From NCBI GenBank assembly GCA_027625915.1, contig JANTQA010000023.1, positions 9,238,001 to 9,302,000 on the forward strand: a stretch of DNA of 64,000 nt, read 5' to 3'. The notes under the pieces are model-generated. The model had not been told where the DNA came from. It saw only the letters and a list, made by a program, of their open reading frames with translations, and did not search any database. The DNA is from Anaeramoeba flamelloides. Lineage: Eukaryota > Metamonada > Anaeramoebidae. The translations under genes and the position numbers were made by a program. This document shows, piece by piece, positions 14,247 through 25,495 of the stretch. Numbering within the stretch: the first letter of the stretch is position 1; each line of letters begins with the position of its first letter.

Positions 14247-14479
14247 TAAGCTTAATTTCAAAAATAAGTACAGTTTTTTCATCAGAAAAAAAATTGTTTA
14301 ATTTTTTTTTTTTTTTTTTCATTTTGAATAATACGATTTTATAAAAGTTTTTAGAGATAATAACCAATATAGATTAATAAAGAAAAATATTGTGTAATCA
14401 TTGTATTTTTTTAAAACCAAATGAAATAATAAAAAAATAATAATAAAAAAGTTTGCCGCTGATTTTGAAATTTGGCATA
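14247..14479. mobile_element. MITE family M, copy 1
   Basis: About 230 bp with ends TAAGCTTAATTTCAAAAATA and, inverted, a diverged form of the same. The interior matches the copies at 56805-57022 (shared gataataaccaatatagatt) and 19845-20068. Confidence 0.7.
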
Positions 14480-16363
14480 TTTTTTTTTTGATTTGTAAGA
14501 TCTCCTTTACGTTGTTAAAATAAAAGAAAAAGAATGAATGAAAGAAAAAATATCCAAAAAAACTTCCTTTTCTAAAAAAATTGAACTATTTTAATATTTT
14601 TAAATTATAGGGAACATAATGACAGGAGAGTGAACTTTTAGCACCCACACTTTAATGTAAAATACTAAATAAATATAACAAATAATAATATTATTTTTTT
14701 AATTTTTCTAAAACCTATGTTAAGTTTTTTTTTTAAATTTTTGAAATATAGAAAAAATCTAAGAAATCTTCTTTTTATTTCAAAAATTAAAAAAAAAAAA
14801 GGTGTTTAGATTTTCTAGGGTTTTTTTCTTATATACAAAATTGATAGATTTTATAAATAAAAATATAAAATCCCATTAAAAATTTCTTTATTCTATCCAG
14901 AATTTAAAATAATCGAGTAAGATCAAAGATTTTTCTGATTTCCTTTAAAAATCTAGATAAAATAACACTTTGTGAAACTTTAAAGCACTTTAATCACCAA
15001 AAATATATTTCACAATAAAAAAAAAATCAATATTATTTATTTAAAATATAAATATATTTATATTATCTATCTATTTCAATATTTCGAAAATCCAGATTTT
15101 TAATAACCCCCTTAGCATTTATTATTATATAAAAAATAAAATTCAAAAAAATATGCTCATTTATGTTTAAAAATATGAACATGAGCAAATAATATAAAAA
15201 TATTCATGATTTTTTATGGGTTTGTTGGCACCGATAAAAAAAAATGGAATAATAATTCAAAACAAATCTAACGAAATCAATCCCAAAGAATTATTGCTAA
15301 ATCTAGACAGTTCGAAAGATTTTTAATTAATTTATAATGATGAAATAAACGACTTCAGGTAATTTATTTTAGAATGGAATTTAAAATATCAGCTCATAGA
15401 GACTATTTGAAGAAAAAATTGTTGAAAATGATTCATAATCATAAACCTTTTTAGCAATTTCCAGTAAGTTCTATTAACATAAAAATTTATCAATATATAA
15501 AGACAAAATGTATGATTAAACACAATAATAATTTTTCTAATACTATCTTTTAGTTAGGATTTTTCTTTTATTAGTCTGTCATTAGAAATTTGTTGAAATA
15601 ATGACACTCTTTTTGAGGATCTACATAACAACACATCGAATTTTACTTATAAATTGGTAATTCAAAATTGTAATTGTTGATTTGTTTGAACATAATCTAA
15701 TGGAGTTATTCTTTGAAATTAATTTGTGACTTCTTTTAATTGACTTTATTTTAAACTTTTCAGGTTCTATTAATGTTCACAATTGAAAATCATTCATAAC
15801 TTTTCTTCCAAAATAGTTTAGTGTATCATACGCTATCTTGATAATAAAAAAAAAAACAACCAGTAAAATACATAATAGGTTTCAGATCGATCAACTGATA
15901 ACCAAAATAACAACTCCTTATATCTATACACAAGATAAACTTCTTTCAATTTCAAAATATTAATCCCTAAATATAAAAAAATGAAAAGTTTTTTTTCACT
16001 AATCTTAAACAAAAAACAACATTTAGAAAAATTTATACAACTTTCCTTACTATTGAATCTCAAGATCTATTTCACAAATACCATTTCAAGAGAAGTCTTT
16101 TAAACTTGATATTTAACAAAATTGACAAATAAGAACAGCCTTTTTTTTCTCGAACAATCATTTTTCATTTCATTTTTTCTTTTTTCCATTTGAAAAGCAA
16201 TTTTCTTTGCTTTCCAAGCCTTTCCAACAAAAAAAACAACAGAAATAAATTCTTCTTCAAACTGATAAAAACAAGAGTTGTTCAAGAAAATCTAAAACCA
16301 AATCAACAAAAAGAAAACGCAAAATAACTCAAAAAAAATCACAAAGAAAAAGAGAAAACAAAA

Positions 16364-19300
16364 ATGAAAACAGAATTAATTCCTGCGTCAATTGGATCAC
16401 TTTTAGGTTTGCTTGGTGCAATTGTGATGATCACTTTCTCTTTTTTTATTTCGAGACAAAACTTTTATCTCAAGCACCATGTCAATTTTTTATCCATTTT
16501 AGATTGCTTAGCTGCATTTTGGTTCATCCTTCCTGTAACTACAAAAGGAACCCTTTGTACTTTCCAAATCTGTGTACTTGCATTCTCTGTATCTATGTCT
16601 GTGTTATTTTCTGCCACAATTGCGGTGTATATCCTTCTTGAAGTTGTATTTCAGATAAAGAAATCTATTTTAAATAAATTTGTGATGCCAACTGGGATAA
16701 CCCTCACTTTCGTAATTTGCATTACAATTCTGATCACAATTATAAAATTTACCGAACCTGGGCCTTCTGGAAATACGAATTGGTAAAAATTATTCTTCTT
16801 TTATTTTCAATTATTTTCTTTTTTTTTATTTCATTTTTTTGCTTGAAAGAATTTATGGGTTGGAAAGTGAAAAAATTTCTTTTCAAAGGACTATTTGAAA
16901 AGAAGCACTTTTTTTTTCTTTTTATTTTTCATCTTTTTGGAAGAAAAAGAAATTATTCTCTTGTTCCAATGAAAAAGAAACCAAACCCTTCCTCAATTCA
17001 AAAAGAAAAATTATGTAAAAACTTTAACATCACGAATAAATGCCTTTTTTATTTAATGCTTGTAACCTATTTGATTAGGTATAAAGTTAGTTGTTTTGAA
17101 CTAGTATTGATCTGGTTAATTAAGGGGTTAAGTACTTTTTTTACCCTTTTGAGTGCCTCGTTGTCTTACTGTCATTTGAAAGATAAACGTGAGAACAATT
17201 TCTTCTCATTTTCTTTCTTTTTTTTTTTTCAATTTTCTTTGACTTAGAAATTAAAGCAACCCAAATAATAATAAGGGACTTTCGTATTAAAAAAGATCAA
17301 CCAATTTTAATTTATACTTGAAATTTTTCAATCTGGGTTAAAAAAAAAAGACGAAGAGAAAATATCGGGTTTTTCAAACTCAAAAATTATCTCAAAAAAA
17401 AATGAATTGTTACAACCATTTTAAAGCAATGGCGAATCTAAGTTTTAAAAGGCGTCACTCAAACTGTTTGGCTCACTATTTTCAGAGGTTTATGTAACAT
17501 CTTTGAAAACTTTTTTGTCAAACACTTTTAAGGGCAACCGAATTTTGTGTTCTATGAGGACTGAAATACATATACAAGATATTAAAAATGATTTAAAAGT
17601 TATTGAATTAAAAGAAAATTCAAAATATTGCAATTTTTGATTTTTTTTTGGGAATTTCGGAAAATTGACAAACATTTATTTATTGACAAACACTTTTCGA
17701 AAGTCTAGAACAAAATAAGGCAAAATTAAAATCGAGTTTTACATAATACATAAATTATTTTCCACTATATATACACACACACATATATATAAACCCCAAT
17801 TTAAAATTTTTAACATACCAAAATTTTATTTGTGAAAAAAATCTTATTTAATCAATTCAAGAAGAAATACCAAATTAGAACCATTCACTAATTGAAATCT
17901 TAACAATTGTTTATAAATTACAATACTCACAAAACAAAAAATGAATAACTATCAATACAAAAAAATCCGGAGTGTGTTAAAAATTTTGGAAAGAGCAAAA
18001 CAAAATAATTGATTGTTAAATTTGTAGAAATTCTATTAGGAATATTGATCGATTCAAAGGGTTAAATACTACCAATTAATTTTATTTGAGTTCTTCTATT
18101 TGGAATATCTAAACTTTACCATAATATCAATTGTTGAAAAAAATTATTGATCGAACGAAACAAGTTACGTAATTAAAACAATGAAATGAAAACAAAAAAA
18201 TAAAAGATGAAAAAAATGATTTTCATAATTTTGCAAAAATCAAAATTATTTCCGATTTGAATGAAATTGTATTGTTTTGTGATTCTTTGGACTGTTTTAG
18301 CTGTATGGAAAATTTTGAATTTTAGTTTATATATATATATTCCCTTACACTAAAATCTAGAACATTTTAATGTGGAGTGGAAAGTAACACTGCAAGGAAA
18401 AAATAAATTCTGAAATTCAAAGTTAGCCAAAACTATATATTGGATTTCAATTTTACATCTTTTATAAATTATTTTTTCAAAGTTATGATAATTTTATGTA
18501 ATTTTGAAAAGATATCTATTGAACCCATTAAGATTCGAATACCCTCCTTTTTCAAAATTACCGACTTTTGAAAAAAACACCTATTTTTGGGGTATTTTTT
18601 TTTTTTTTGAAATTAGTTACAACGAATGAACTTTAGATTGAACATTAAGAAAGAAAAAATCATAAATGTTAAAACAATTTGCAGAAAAAAACAGGGAATA
18701 TATATAAAAACTCAAAAATGAAAAAAAATAAAATGATAAAAAATATTCCAAAAATAGAAAAAAAATCAGTTTTTCAATTTAATTTAGCAATATATTTTGA
18801 ATGAAATATTTTATTTTATTTTAAAAAAATTGAAAAATATGATTCTTTTTAGACTATTAAAAAAAATACATTCAAATAATCTCTCGACTAAGTCAAATAA
18901 AAAATTCAAAAATTTTACAATTAAAAATGAAAAAAAAAATTACTGAAAACCTTCATTTTTTATTCAATTCCCATTAATACCTAATAAAGTTGTAAAACCT
19001 TTTTCAAAATTGTTATGTATAATAATGTTTATTACATGAGTGTGTTTCAAAAATACAAACTTTAGGGATTTTATTTTGAAAAAATTTTTACGATTTATGT
19101 CATTTTTTCGAATTTATTTTAAAGTATTTTGATACACTTGCAGTAAAATAAGCTAAATTTCAAAAATAGGGTCATCATTAGTATTTTCTAAATTATTGGT
19201 ATGTGTGTTGTGTTAACCAAATATTCGGAACCCAATATCTTTTAAAAGTTATTATTGAATATTTAATATCAAGAAACAATCTTCTTTTAATGAAAATTTC

Positions 19301-21334
19301 CCAGAGTTGAATTCATTTTTTTGCAATTTTTCTTTCAAAATGATTCCATATTTTTATTTTTATGTTGAATGAACAAGAACATTTTTGAAAACCCTTAATA
19401 TTCAAGAGATGAGATTAATTAGCATTGGAGAAAGGGATTGTAAAATTCAAAGAGAGTAAAACACCCAAGAAGTGTTTGCTTTGAAAACAAGTATCAACCA
19501 AATTTGCTTTAATGAGTTACAATGGTTCCTTGAAAAGTGAAGAAATAGCTAGATCAAATAAGATCTTCGTTTCTCTTTCATTTGGAGACAATGTGATGAA
19601 TGTGATCGTATTCATTTTATCTTTGTTGTACATTCAAAAAATTGGTTTTGTTTTCACTTTCTTTTCTTTTTCTTTTTCTTTTTCTTTCTTTTGTTGAGAT
19701 TCTTTTTATCTTGAAAAAGGTATCAAGGAAAGTTTGGGTTGATACCAAATGGGTAAATAGTAAAAATCTGATAACTCTGATGGAAAGTTGTTTCAAAAGG
19801 TTCTTGGAAGCAATGGTGAATCTTAAATGGATAAATTTAAGATGAAAAATCATTTCAAAAATAGGGTCAGATTATTTTTTTTCTTTATGGGTTTCTTTTC
19901 TCTATTCTTTTATTAGAAATAATAATTAAAACAGAAAAGGGTGTTTTAGACAGTTATTTTTTAGTTTTAAGTTCTGATTTTTCTGGGTTGAGTTTTGGTA
20001 TTCACTAAATGAGAAACTACAATTTTTTTTCAATCAAAAATTTGCCCCTATTTTTGAAATTAAGCTTATATGGCGATGAAAAATAATTTGATGAAGATAA
20101 GTAAGAAGGTTTTGATTATCGAATCTTCTCAAGTAAATTTTGAATTTGGTTTGTGAAAATATTTTTTACCCAAATTACAAATTTTTGGAAACAAACCCCA
20201 AAAAATTTGAATTTTAACAAGATCACTCGACTCAACATTCTTTCAAGTCAATAAATATACTGTTAGTCATAAAAGATATATTCACTGACTATAAAATTAG
20301 GAGAGTACTTAAAATGAATCATAAAATCTCAATTTCATTCGATTTGAATCTATCAAATATTCCTGAAAATACCCGAAAATCGAAAATACTCGAAATTTTT
20401 TTAACCCCGAAAAAACACTTTTTGAACAACTTCTATGAAAAACTGGTGCCAATATACTCAGTATAAAGGTAAATTTGGCTTTTATTTTCGAAAAAAATTT
20501 TTTTTTACTGAAAATATCAAAATTCAAAAAAATTAAATTTTAGGGAATGGTATTCAACCCATTTTGTGTGAAGGGAATAAGTATCCTAGATGACTAGCAT
20601 TTCTGATCATTTCGAAATGGTATTAACTAAATGAGAGAAAATGTACTTGAATTGAAAATTTCTAATTGTTTATCATTACCCATAATTTTGTAATATTAAA
20701 TACAATCCAAAAATAACTGAGTAATATCTAATCGTACAACACATACCCATATCCGACATAAGGTGACACAAGCCAAACTTTATTTAACTTCCCATTCCAT
20801 AAAAGGGACTGGTTTAACCAAAACATACAACACACACCATACCAAACCTAACACACCCCATACCAAACCCTGTCATACCTATACACTTACCCTAATAAGT
20901 ACCAACAATTACATAAATATACTCAAAAGGTACCAAAACCTCTTTAGAGTAGTTTAAAGTAGGAAATTCAAAAAAAAATATTTTTTCTGAAAGTAAAATT
21001 GTTATTTTACCGTTAAACTGAGTATATTAGCACCCATGTTTCATAGAAGTTGTCCATAACGTGTTTTTATGTGATTAAAAAATTTTCGGGTATTTTCGAT
21101 TTTCGAGTATTTTCGGGAATATTTCAAACACCCATTCGATTTTGAAACGATTATGATTTTTTGAAATATTTTTATGATATTTTTGTTTTTTGTTTTTATT
21201 TAATTTTTTCAATAATGTAATAGTTTATATTCCATCTCAAAAATTTTTTTAGAATGATTGGCATCAGGATAAAGTTGATTTCATTTTAAATAAAAAAATA
21301 CAAATAAAATTTCACTTATTCTTTAATTAGAAAT

Positions 21335-21373
<39 letters not shown>

Positions 21374-24300
21374 AAAATTGGAAATAGAGTTGAAAAATAT
21401 ATTTTTTGTTTTATTTTTACAACTGAGTTTATAAGATCTCACTCAAAAAAATTCACTCTTATAAAAAAGATACTATTTCTAGTTAAAAAAAAAAAAAGAA
21501 AGAAAGAAAGAAAGAAAAGAAAGACCCATACCTAATTTCGAATTTTAGAGTCAACTTATCAAATAAATTCAAGCTATTTTAATATTTGATTTTTGCTTTT
21601 CTCGATTGAAATAAAAGGAAAAAACAGAAAATAAGAAAAAAAATATGAATTTTTTAATCACAATTTTACCAGAGATTTTTTTAGAGAACGTTAAAAAAAA
21701 TAAATACAATATTTAGCAAGACAAACATTTTAGTTTTCATAATAAATAGTTCACCACATGCATTTTTGACAATATTCATTTTGAGAGCCCTATAAAATAT
21801 TATACAATTGGAAATTCAAATAGTACTATAAAATGCAAGACAAAAATCATTTCTTTCTCTAAACATATATATATTTAAATAAAAAGAAAATTGGATTATA
21901 TATTATAATAATTCATTTACCCAAGAGTTAAATAAATAAAAGACAAAGAAAATTAAAAAAAAAATGTATCAAGAAAAAAGTAAAAAAAAAATTATCTATT
22001 GATCTTACACCACGAAAATCTACATTTATTTCTCTTTATTTCAAAACATTAAGGAACCATGGCTTTAAATAATATTTCAGTGTTTTTTTTTTTTGTATTA
22101 TAACTTATTTAATTGCTTTAAATAAAGCTATTTAATACACTTATACACAAGAAAACGAAAAAGAGTTAATTACTAGAAACAAACAATAAGAGTATAAAAT
22201 AATTAAATAAATTGGAATAAAATCTGTTTCAGTCAAAGATGCCCAACATTTTTTCAAATATCAATTATTTTTTATAATTGAACTTGTGAATAACGAATAA
22301 AAAATAGGTAGAATAAAACACAAATCAAAGAATAGTTGATTTCTGTATGTAATATTCTAAAAAATCAATATATTTTATTGAAAAACTCCAAATTCCAAGG
22401 TATCTATTGCCGAAAAACAACAACAATGTTCATTTTGATCTTAAATTGAAGATCCAAATAAAATCCTAATAGAAATAAATATCATTTCTCTACAATCACT
22501 TTCACTGTTTCAGTAACATTAAAATAACACGTTTTTACCTAGTGACTAGAGATCTTATAATAAAAAAAAAAAATTTGCAAATGAATTCCATTATCAAATT
22601 AAAATCGAAAAAAAAAAAATGGCAAAATGAGAAAAAAATGATTTCAATTTCGAAATTTCCTAAAATAAAATTTCTTCTAATACCAATTCAAACACTTTAA
22701 GCACATGTATTTCATTCACCACAACTGGACCTATTTGACTGGAAAATGGTTTATATAATAAAATAAAACTATTTTGTTCTATTTAACTGTTGAAATAGAT
22801 TTTAAAGTTACATTTTATTCCAATCTGTTTAATACAAAACTAAATAGAGGTTTTGATGATATCTATGCTTAATTCATGATAAAGTGATCAAAAATCACGT
22901 TTATTTTTATCAAATCGCGATATTTTAGAAAATCTCGATTTACAATATTATCGGAATAATATAACAAATCGCGATATTCTATAAAATGGCGATAATTATT
23001 GAAAAATCGTGATAAATGCCAAAATATCGCAATTAAAAAGTAATAAGGGATATAATGGTTTATTGGATTGAGGACTAATTGAGAAATATTTTTACGAAAA
23101 AAATTTTTTTGATCAAAAAAAATAGATTAGGTGAAAAACAGTTATAAATTTTAAAAAAACAACAAAATAAACTATACTAAATTTATTCAAGAATCAGATG
23201 AAAAGGTTTTATTGGATTTAATTTTGATTAAGTTGGTATATGGATCGATTATTTTGATTAACAACAAATTTATAAAGAGAATCAAATATTTTTTCAGTTA
23301 ATCATGGTTTTGTAAATTGAGTTGAAAAAAAGACCTTCTAAAACAACCAACCCTTTACAGTTCTTTAAAGAATGTATTCTTTGATGAAAAAATTTCCAAT
23401 ATTCTCCGAAAGTTGAAAGAGGTTGGATAATTTTTACAAAGCTTTCACAACATCCATAGTTGCCAGATGATCACCAATTATTAAGACTCTTTGTACACTT
23501 TTCGTCTTCTTCTTATTATTCTTCTTTGAGTATCCTTGTATGTACAAAAAAGACAACTAGAGCTTAGAAGTTTTTGTATGATCGATCACCAATACGAAAA
23601 AAAATCACTCTTTATTCTTTTTTGTTCTTTAACTTGTGAAGGTAATAAATACAGTTTTTGAAAACACATCTATCTTATATTCAAGTGTATTGTTGAAATG
23701 GGTAATTATTAGTTTGATCACAAAATTTGTTGGAGATTTAATATTTTGTATAAAAAAATAACTGAAAAAAAAAAAATAATTTTTTTTCCACTACAAACAA
23801 ACTCATTCAGTTTATAAAAGTTTTTAGTCTTTCAAAACTTTCAAACACTTGAAAACAATTCGCAACACTTGTAAACACTTTCTAACATTTTTAAAGGAGG
23901 AAAAGTGTTGTAAAAGTCTCAAGGATTTGTAAAAGTCAAGAAATTTTTTTGAAGTTGATTTCAAAAAAATAATTTTTCATTTTTTCGCGATAATTATTTT
24001 ATCACGATTTTATGAATTATCGTGATTTTATGATTTTTCGTGATAAAGTATGATTAATCGCGACTTTTAAAATATTATCGCAATTTTATTGTTAATAATT
24101 TGATAATATATGTTATTATCAAAACCTCTAATATATTTTTAATATGTAATTTTCGCTGTGTAATCATAACTTTTCAAAACTGTTTCTTTGAAGCTATTGA
24201 ATTTTATATTGGATTGTTAATATTAATAATTTTTATATTCTTAAATGGAAAATAATTGAAAATTTAAAGAAGACTGATTATTTTTCAATAGGTAGTAATG

Positions 24301-25415
24301 TACTATGTGTCTGACTATTTGTTTTGTATTAAAAAACTTAATATTTGAAAATTTTTCTTATTTTCTTTCCTTTTTATCTTTTTTTAAATTCTTAATTCTA
24401 GTTTTTATTTCTCAGCTTGGGGAATAGGAAGTTATTCTTCCCTTAAAAATAAATAAAGCAATTCATATAAATACTATTTCAAAACTTTGGTTGATAAGAT
24501 CACTTATTTCAAAAGAGTTTTGCAAAATGAATTTTAATTCCGGTTTTCATTTAACTCATCTAATTTTAATTTTGTTCAAGAAAATCTGATAATCTTGACA
24601 TTTTTCATCTGGAATATTGACCACTTGTATTATTTTTCTTTAATCTTAAAATAGGTTGTTTTTAATCAACTTGTAAAGAGTTTCGTTCGATATTTTGCTT
24701 TGATTTTTTTCAACTCATTTTCTTTTTTATTGAGTTTAACTTTGTGAAGTTGTTTTTTTGATTTTCATAATTGAATCTTTTAAAGTTAAAATATTAAAAA
24801 TTTTACAAATATTTTGGTGAACTTTTTTTTTGAAAAATTAATATTAAAAAATTAATTAAGTCACTTGATTCTTAAATTTCTAATTGGATTAAATTAATTA
24901 TAATTTGTATTGTTTTTTTTTTTTTTTATTTAAAAAAATGTTTAATTGCCTTTATCTCTTATAGGTGTTGGACATACGAAAGCTGGTGGAACCTACTTTT
25001 TTATATCATTCTTTGGTTTGGATTATTTATTTGTTTAATATCAAGTTTGATGTTAATAGGATTTTTATTTAAAAAAAGAAAATTATTTCAAACAGATTGG
25101 AATTATAAGCGTTATATTATTAGATGGACGATTTTCCCATTGGTACTATTTCTTATTTTTTTACCAGCCACAATCAAAAGAATGCATAATATTATAAACT
25201 CAAAACAAATTGAAAATAAAGCATTAGATATTTTTCAAGCAATAATTACACCCACACAAGGATTTTTTGATTTAATTATTTTCTATATTTATCCAAAAGA
25301 TATTAGAAAAATGGTGTTTCAAAATATTAAAAAGAAATTTAGTAAAAAGAAAGATGATAGTTTTGGGGATGAATTACTTATTCCTACACTTTCAGATGAT
25401 GAAATGATCAATTAA
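16364..25415 (+). CDS. cAMP-receptor-like seven-TM GPCR, two exons split by an 8.2-kb intron
   Basis: Exon 1 is 16364-16782 and exon 2 is 24965-25415. They join in phase 2 at a tryptophan, giving NTNW|CWTYESWW and about 289 residues. Exon 1 codes TM1-TM4: TM1 about residues 9-29, TM2 about 40-60 with an Asp, a conserved-looking Cys-x-x-Gln before TM3, and TM4 about 106-127. Exon 2 codes TM5-TM7 and a short basic tail. The WCW motif at the junction, the Trp/Pro-containing TM6 (FPLVLFLIFLPA) and TPTQGFFD in TM7 fit the slime-mould cAMP-receptor/CRL family of plasma-membrane receptors. The ATG sits in an A-rich leader. The exon 2 acceptor follows a T-rich tract ending in TTATAG. The exact phase fit and the motif completed across the junction support one gene. 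The alternative is two separate fragments, or alternative 3' ends (an open frame runs to 17247). The ligand is unknown. Confidence 0.7.
17797..19092. repeat. Dispersed repeat B, copy 2 (inside the receptor intron)
   Basis: The blocks 17797-17965 and 18391-19092 match about 330-490 and 3345-4062. Shared runs include aattgaaat...ttaataa near 17890 and ctgaaa...agccaaaact near 18410. It is one of the insertions that enlarge the receptor intron. Confidence 0.6.
19845..20068. mobile_element. MITE family M, copy 3
   Basis: 224 bp. The right end is well preserved (TTTGCCCCTATTTTTGAAAT then TAAGCTTA); the left end is diverged. A separate left-end fragment of the same family lies at about 19149-19185. 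It lies in the receptor intron. Confidence 0.6.
20354..21126. mobile_element. Element H: 770-bp element with 170-bp terminal inverted repeats
   Basis: The left arm (20354-20525) and right arm (20958-21126) are inverted copies: AATATTCCTGAAAATACCCG recurs inverted as CGGGTATTTT...CGGGAATATTT, followed in both by ACTTCTATGAAA and ATATACTCAGT. The 430-bp core is strongly strand-asymmetric: from about 20745 to 20920 the + strand is rich in C and A, with repeated ACACACCATACC-type words. A 64-codon open frame there (20763-20957) reflects this composition. It lies in the receptor intron. Confidence 0.8.
21338..21371. repeat. (TA)n microsatellite
   Basis: An uninterrupted run of TA dinucleotides of about 34 bp. 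A short (AAAG)n tract follows at about 21493-21522. Confidence 0.9.
22220..22751 (+). mobile_element. Tc1/mariner-like MITE family E, copy 1
   Basis: About 532 bp, in the receptor intron. The left end reads AATCTGTTTCAGTCAAAG and the right end is its inverted relative (TTTGACTGGAAAATGG). Flanking TA dinucleotides fit a TA target duplication. Three relatives lie at 33506-34199 (same strand), about 40990-41390 and 50157-50680 (opposite strand). There is no coding capacity. Confidence 0.75.
22845..24130. mobile_element. Element D, copy 2 (1.29 kb, subterminal repeats)
   Basis: This is the better-preserved copy. Outer ends are TAGAGGTTTTGATGATAT and, inverted, TATTATCAAAACCTCTA, consistent with a TA target. 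The subterminal zones (about 22905-23040 left, 23985-24090 right) hold repeated atcgcgat / atcacgat / tcgtgata words in opposite sense at the two ends. The middle contains no transposase. It lies in the receptor intron. Confidence 0.75.
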
Positions 25416-25460
25416 ATAGCAGAAAAGCAATTTAATAAACAGAATAGATTTATGGTGGAA

Positions 25461-25495
<35 letters not shown>

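Larger units (their letters stand above)
7330..16363. other. 9-kb gene desert with dispersed repeats
   Basis: No gene was recognised. The stretch holds a T run of more than 25 at about 7433-7462, a 370-bp direct repeat pair (family C at about 8895 and 10527), MITE N2 (about 11425-11622), element D1 (about 12472-13753), MITE M1 (14247-14479) and a hairpin repeat (about 14896-14956). The last 250 bp, an A-rich leader, are probably the 5' UTR and promoter of the receptor gene. Confidence 0.6.

Noticed and set aside
19512-19845. Overlapping 60-67-codon frames in the receptor intron
   Set aside because: They disagree on frame, run through a TTTTC repeat and overlap the edge of MITE M3.
20763-20957. 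64-codon frame rich in Thr and His
   Set aside because: It is produced by the C/A-rich repeat core of element H and is not a protein gene.
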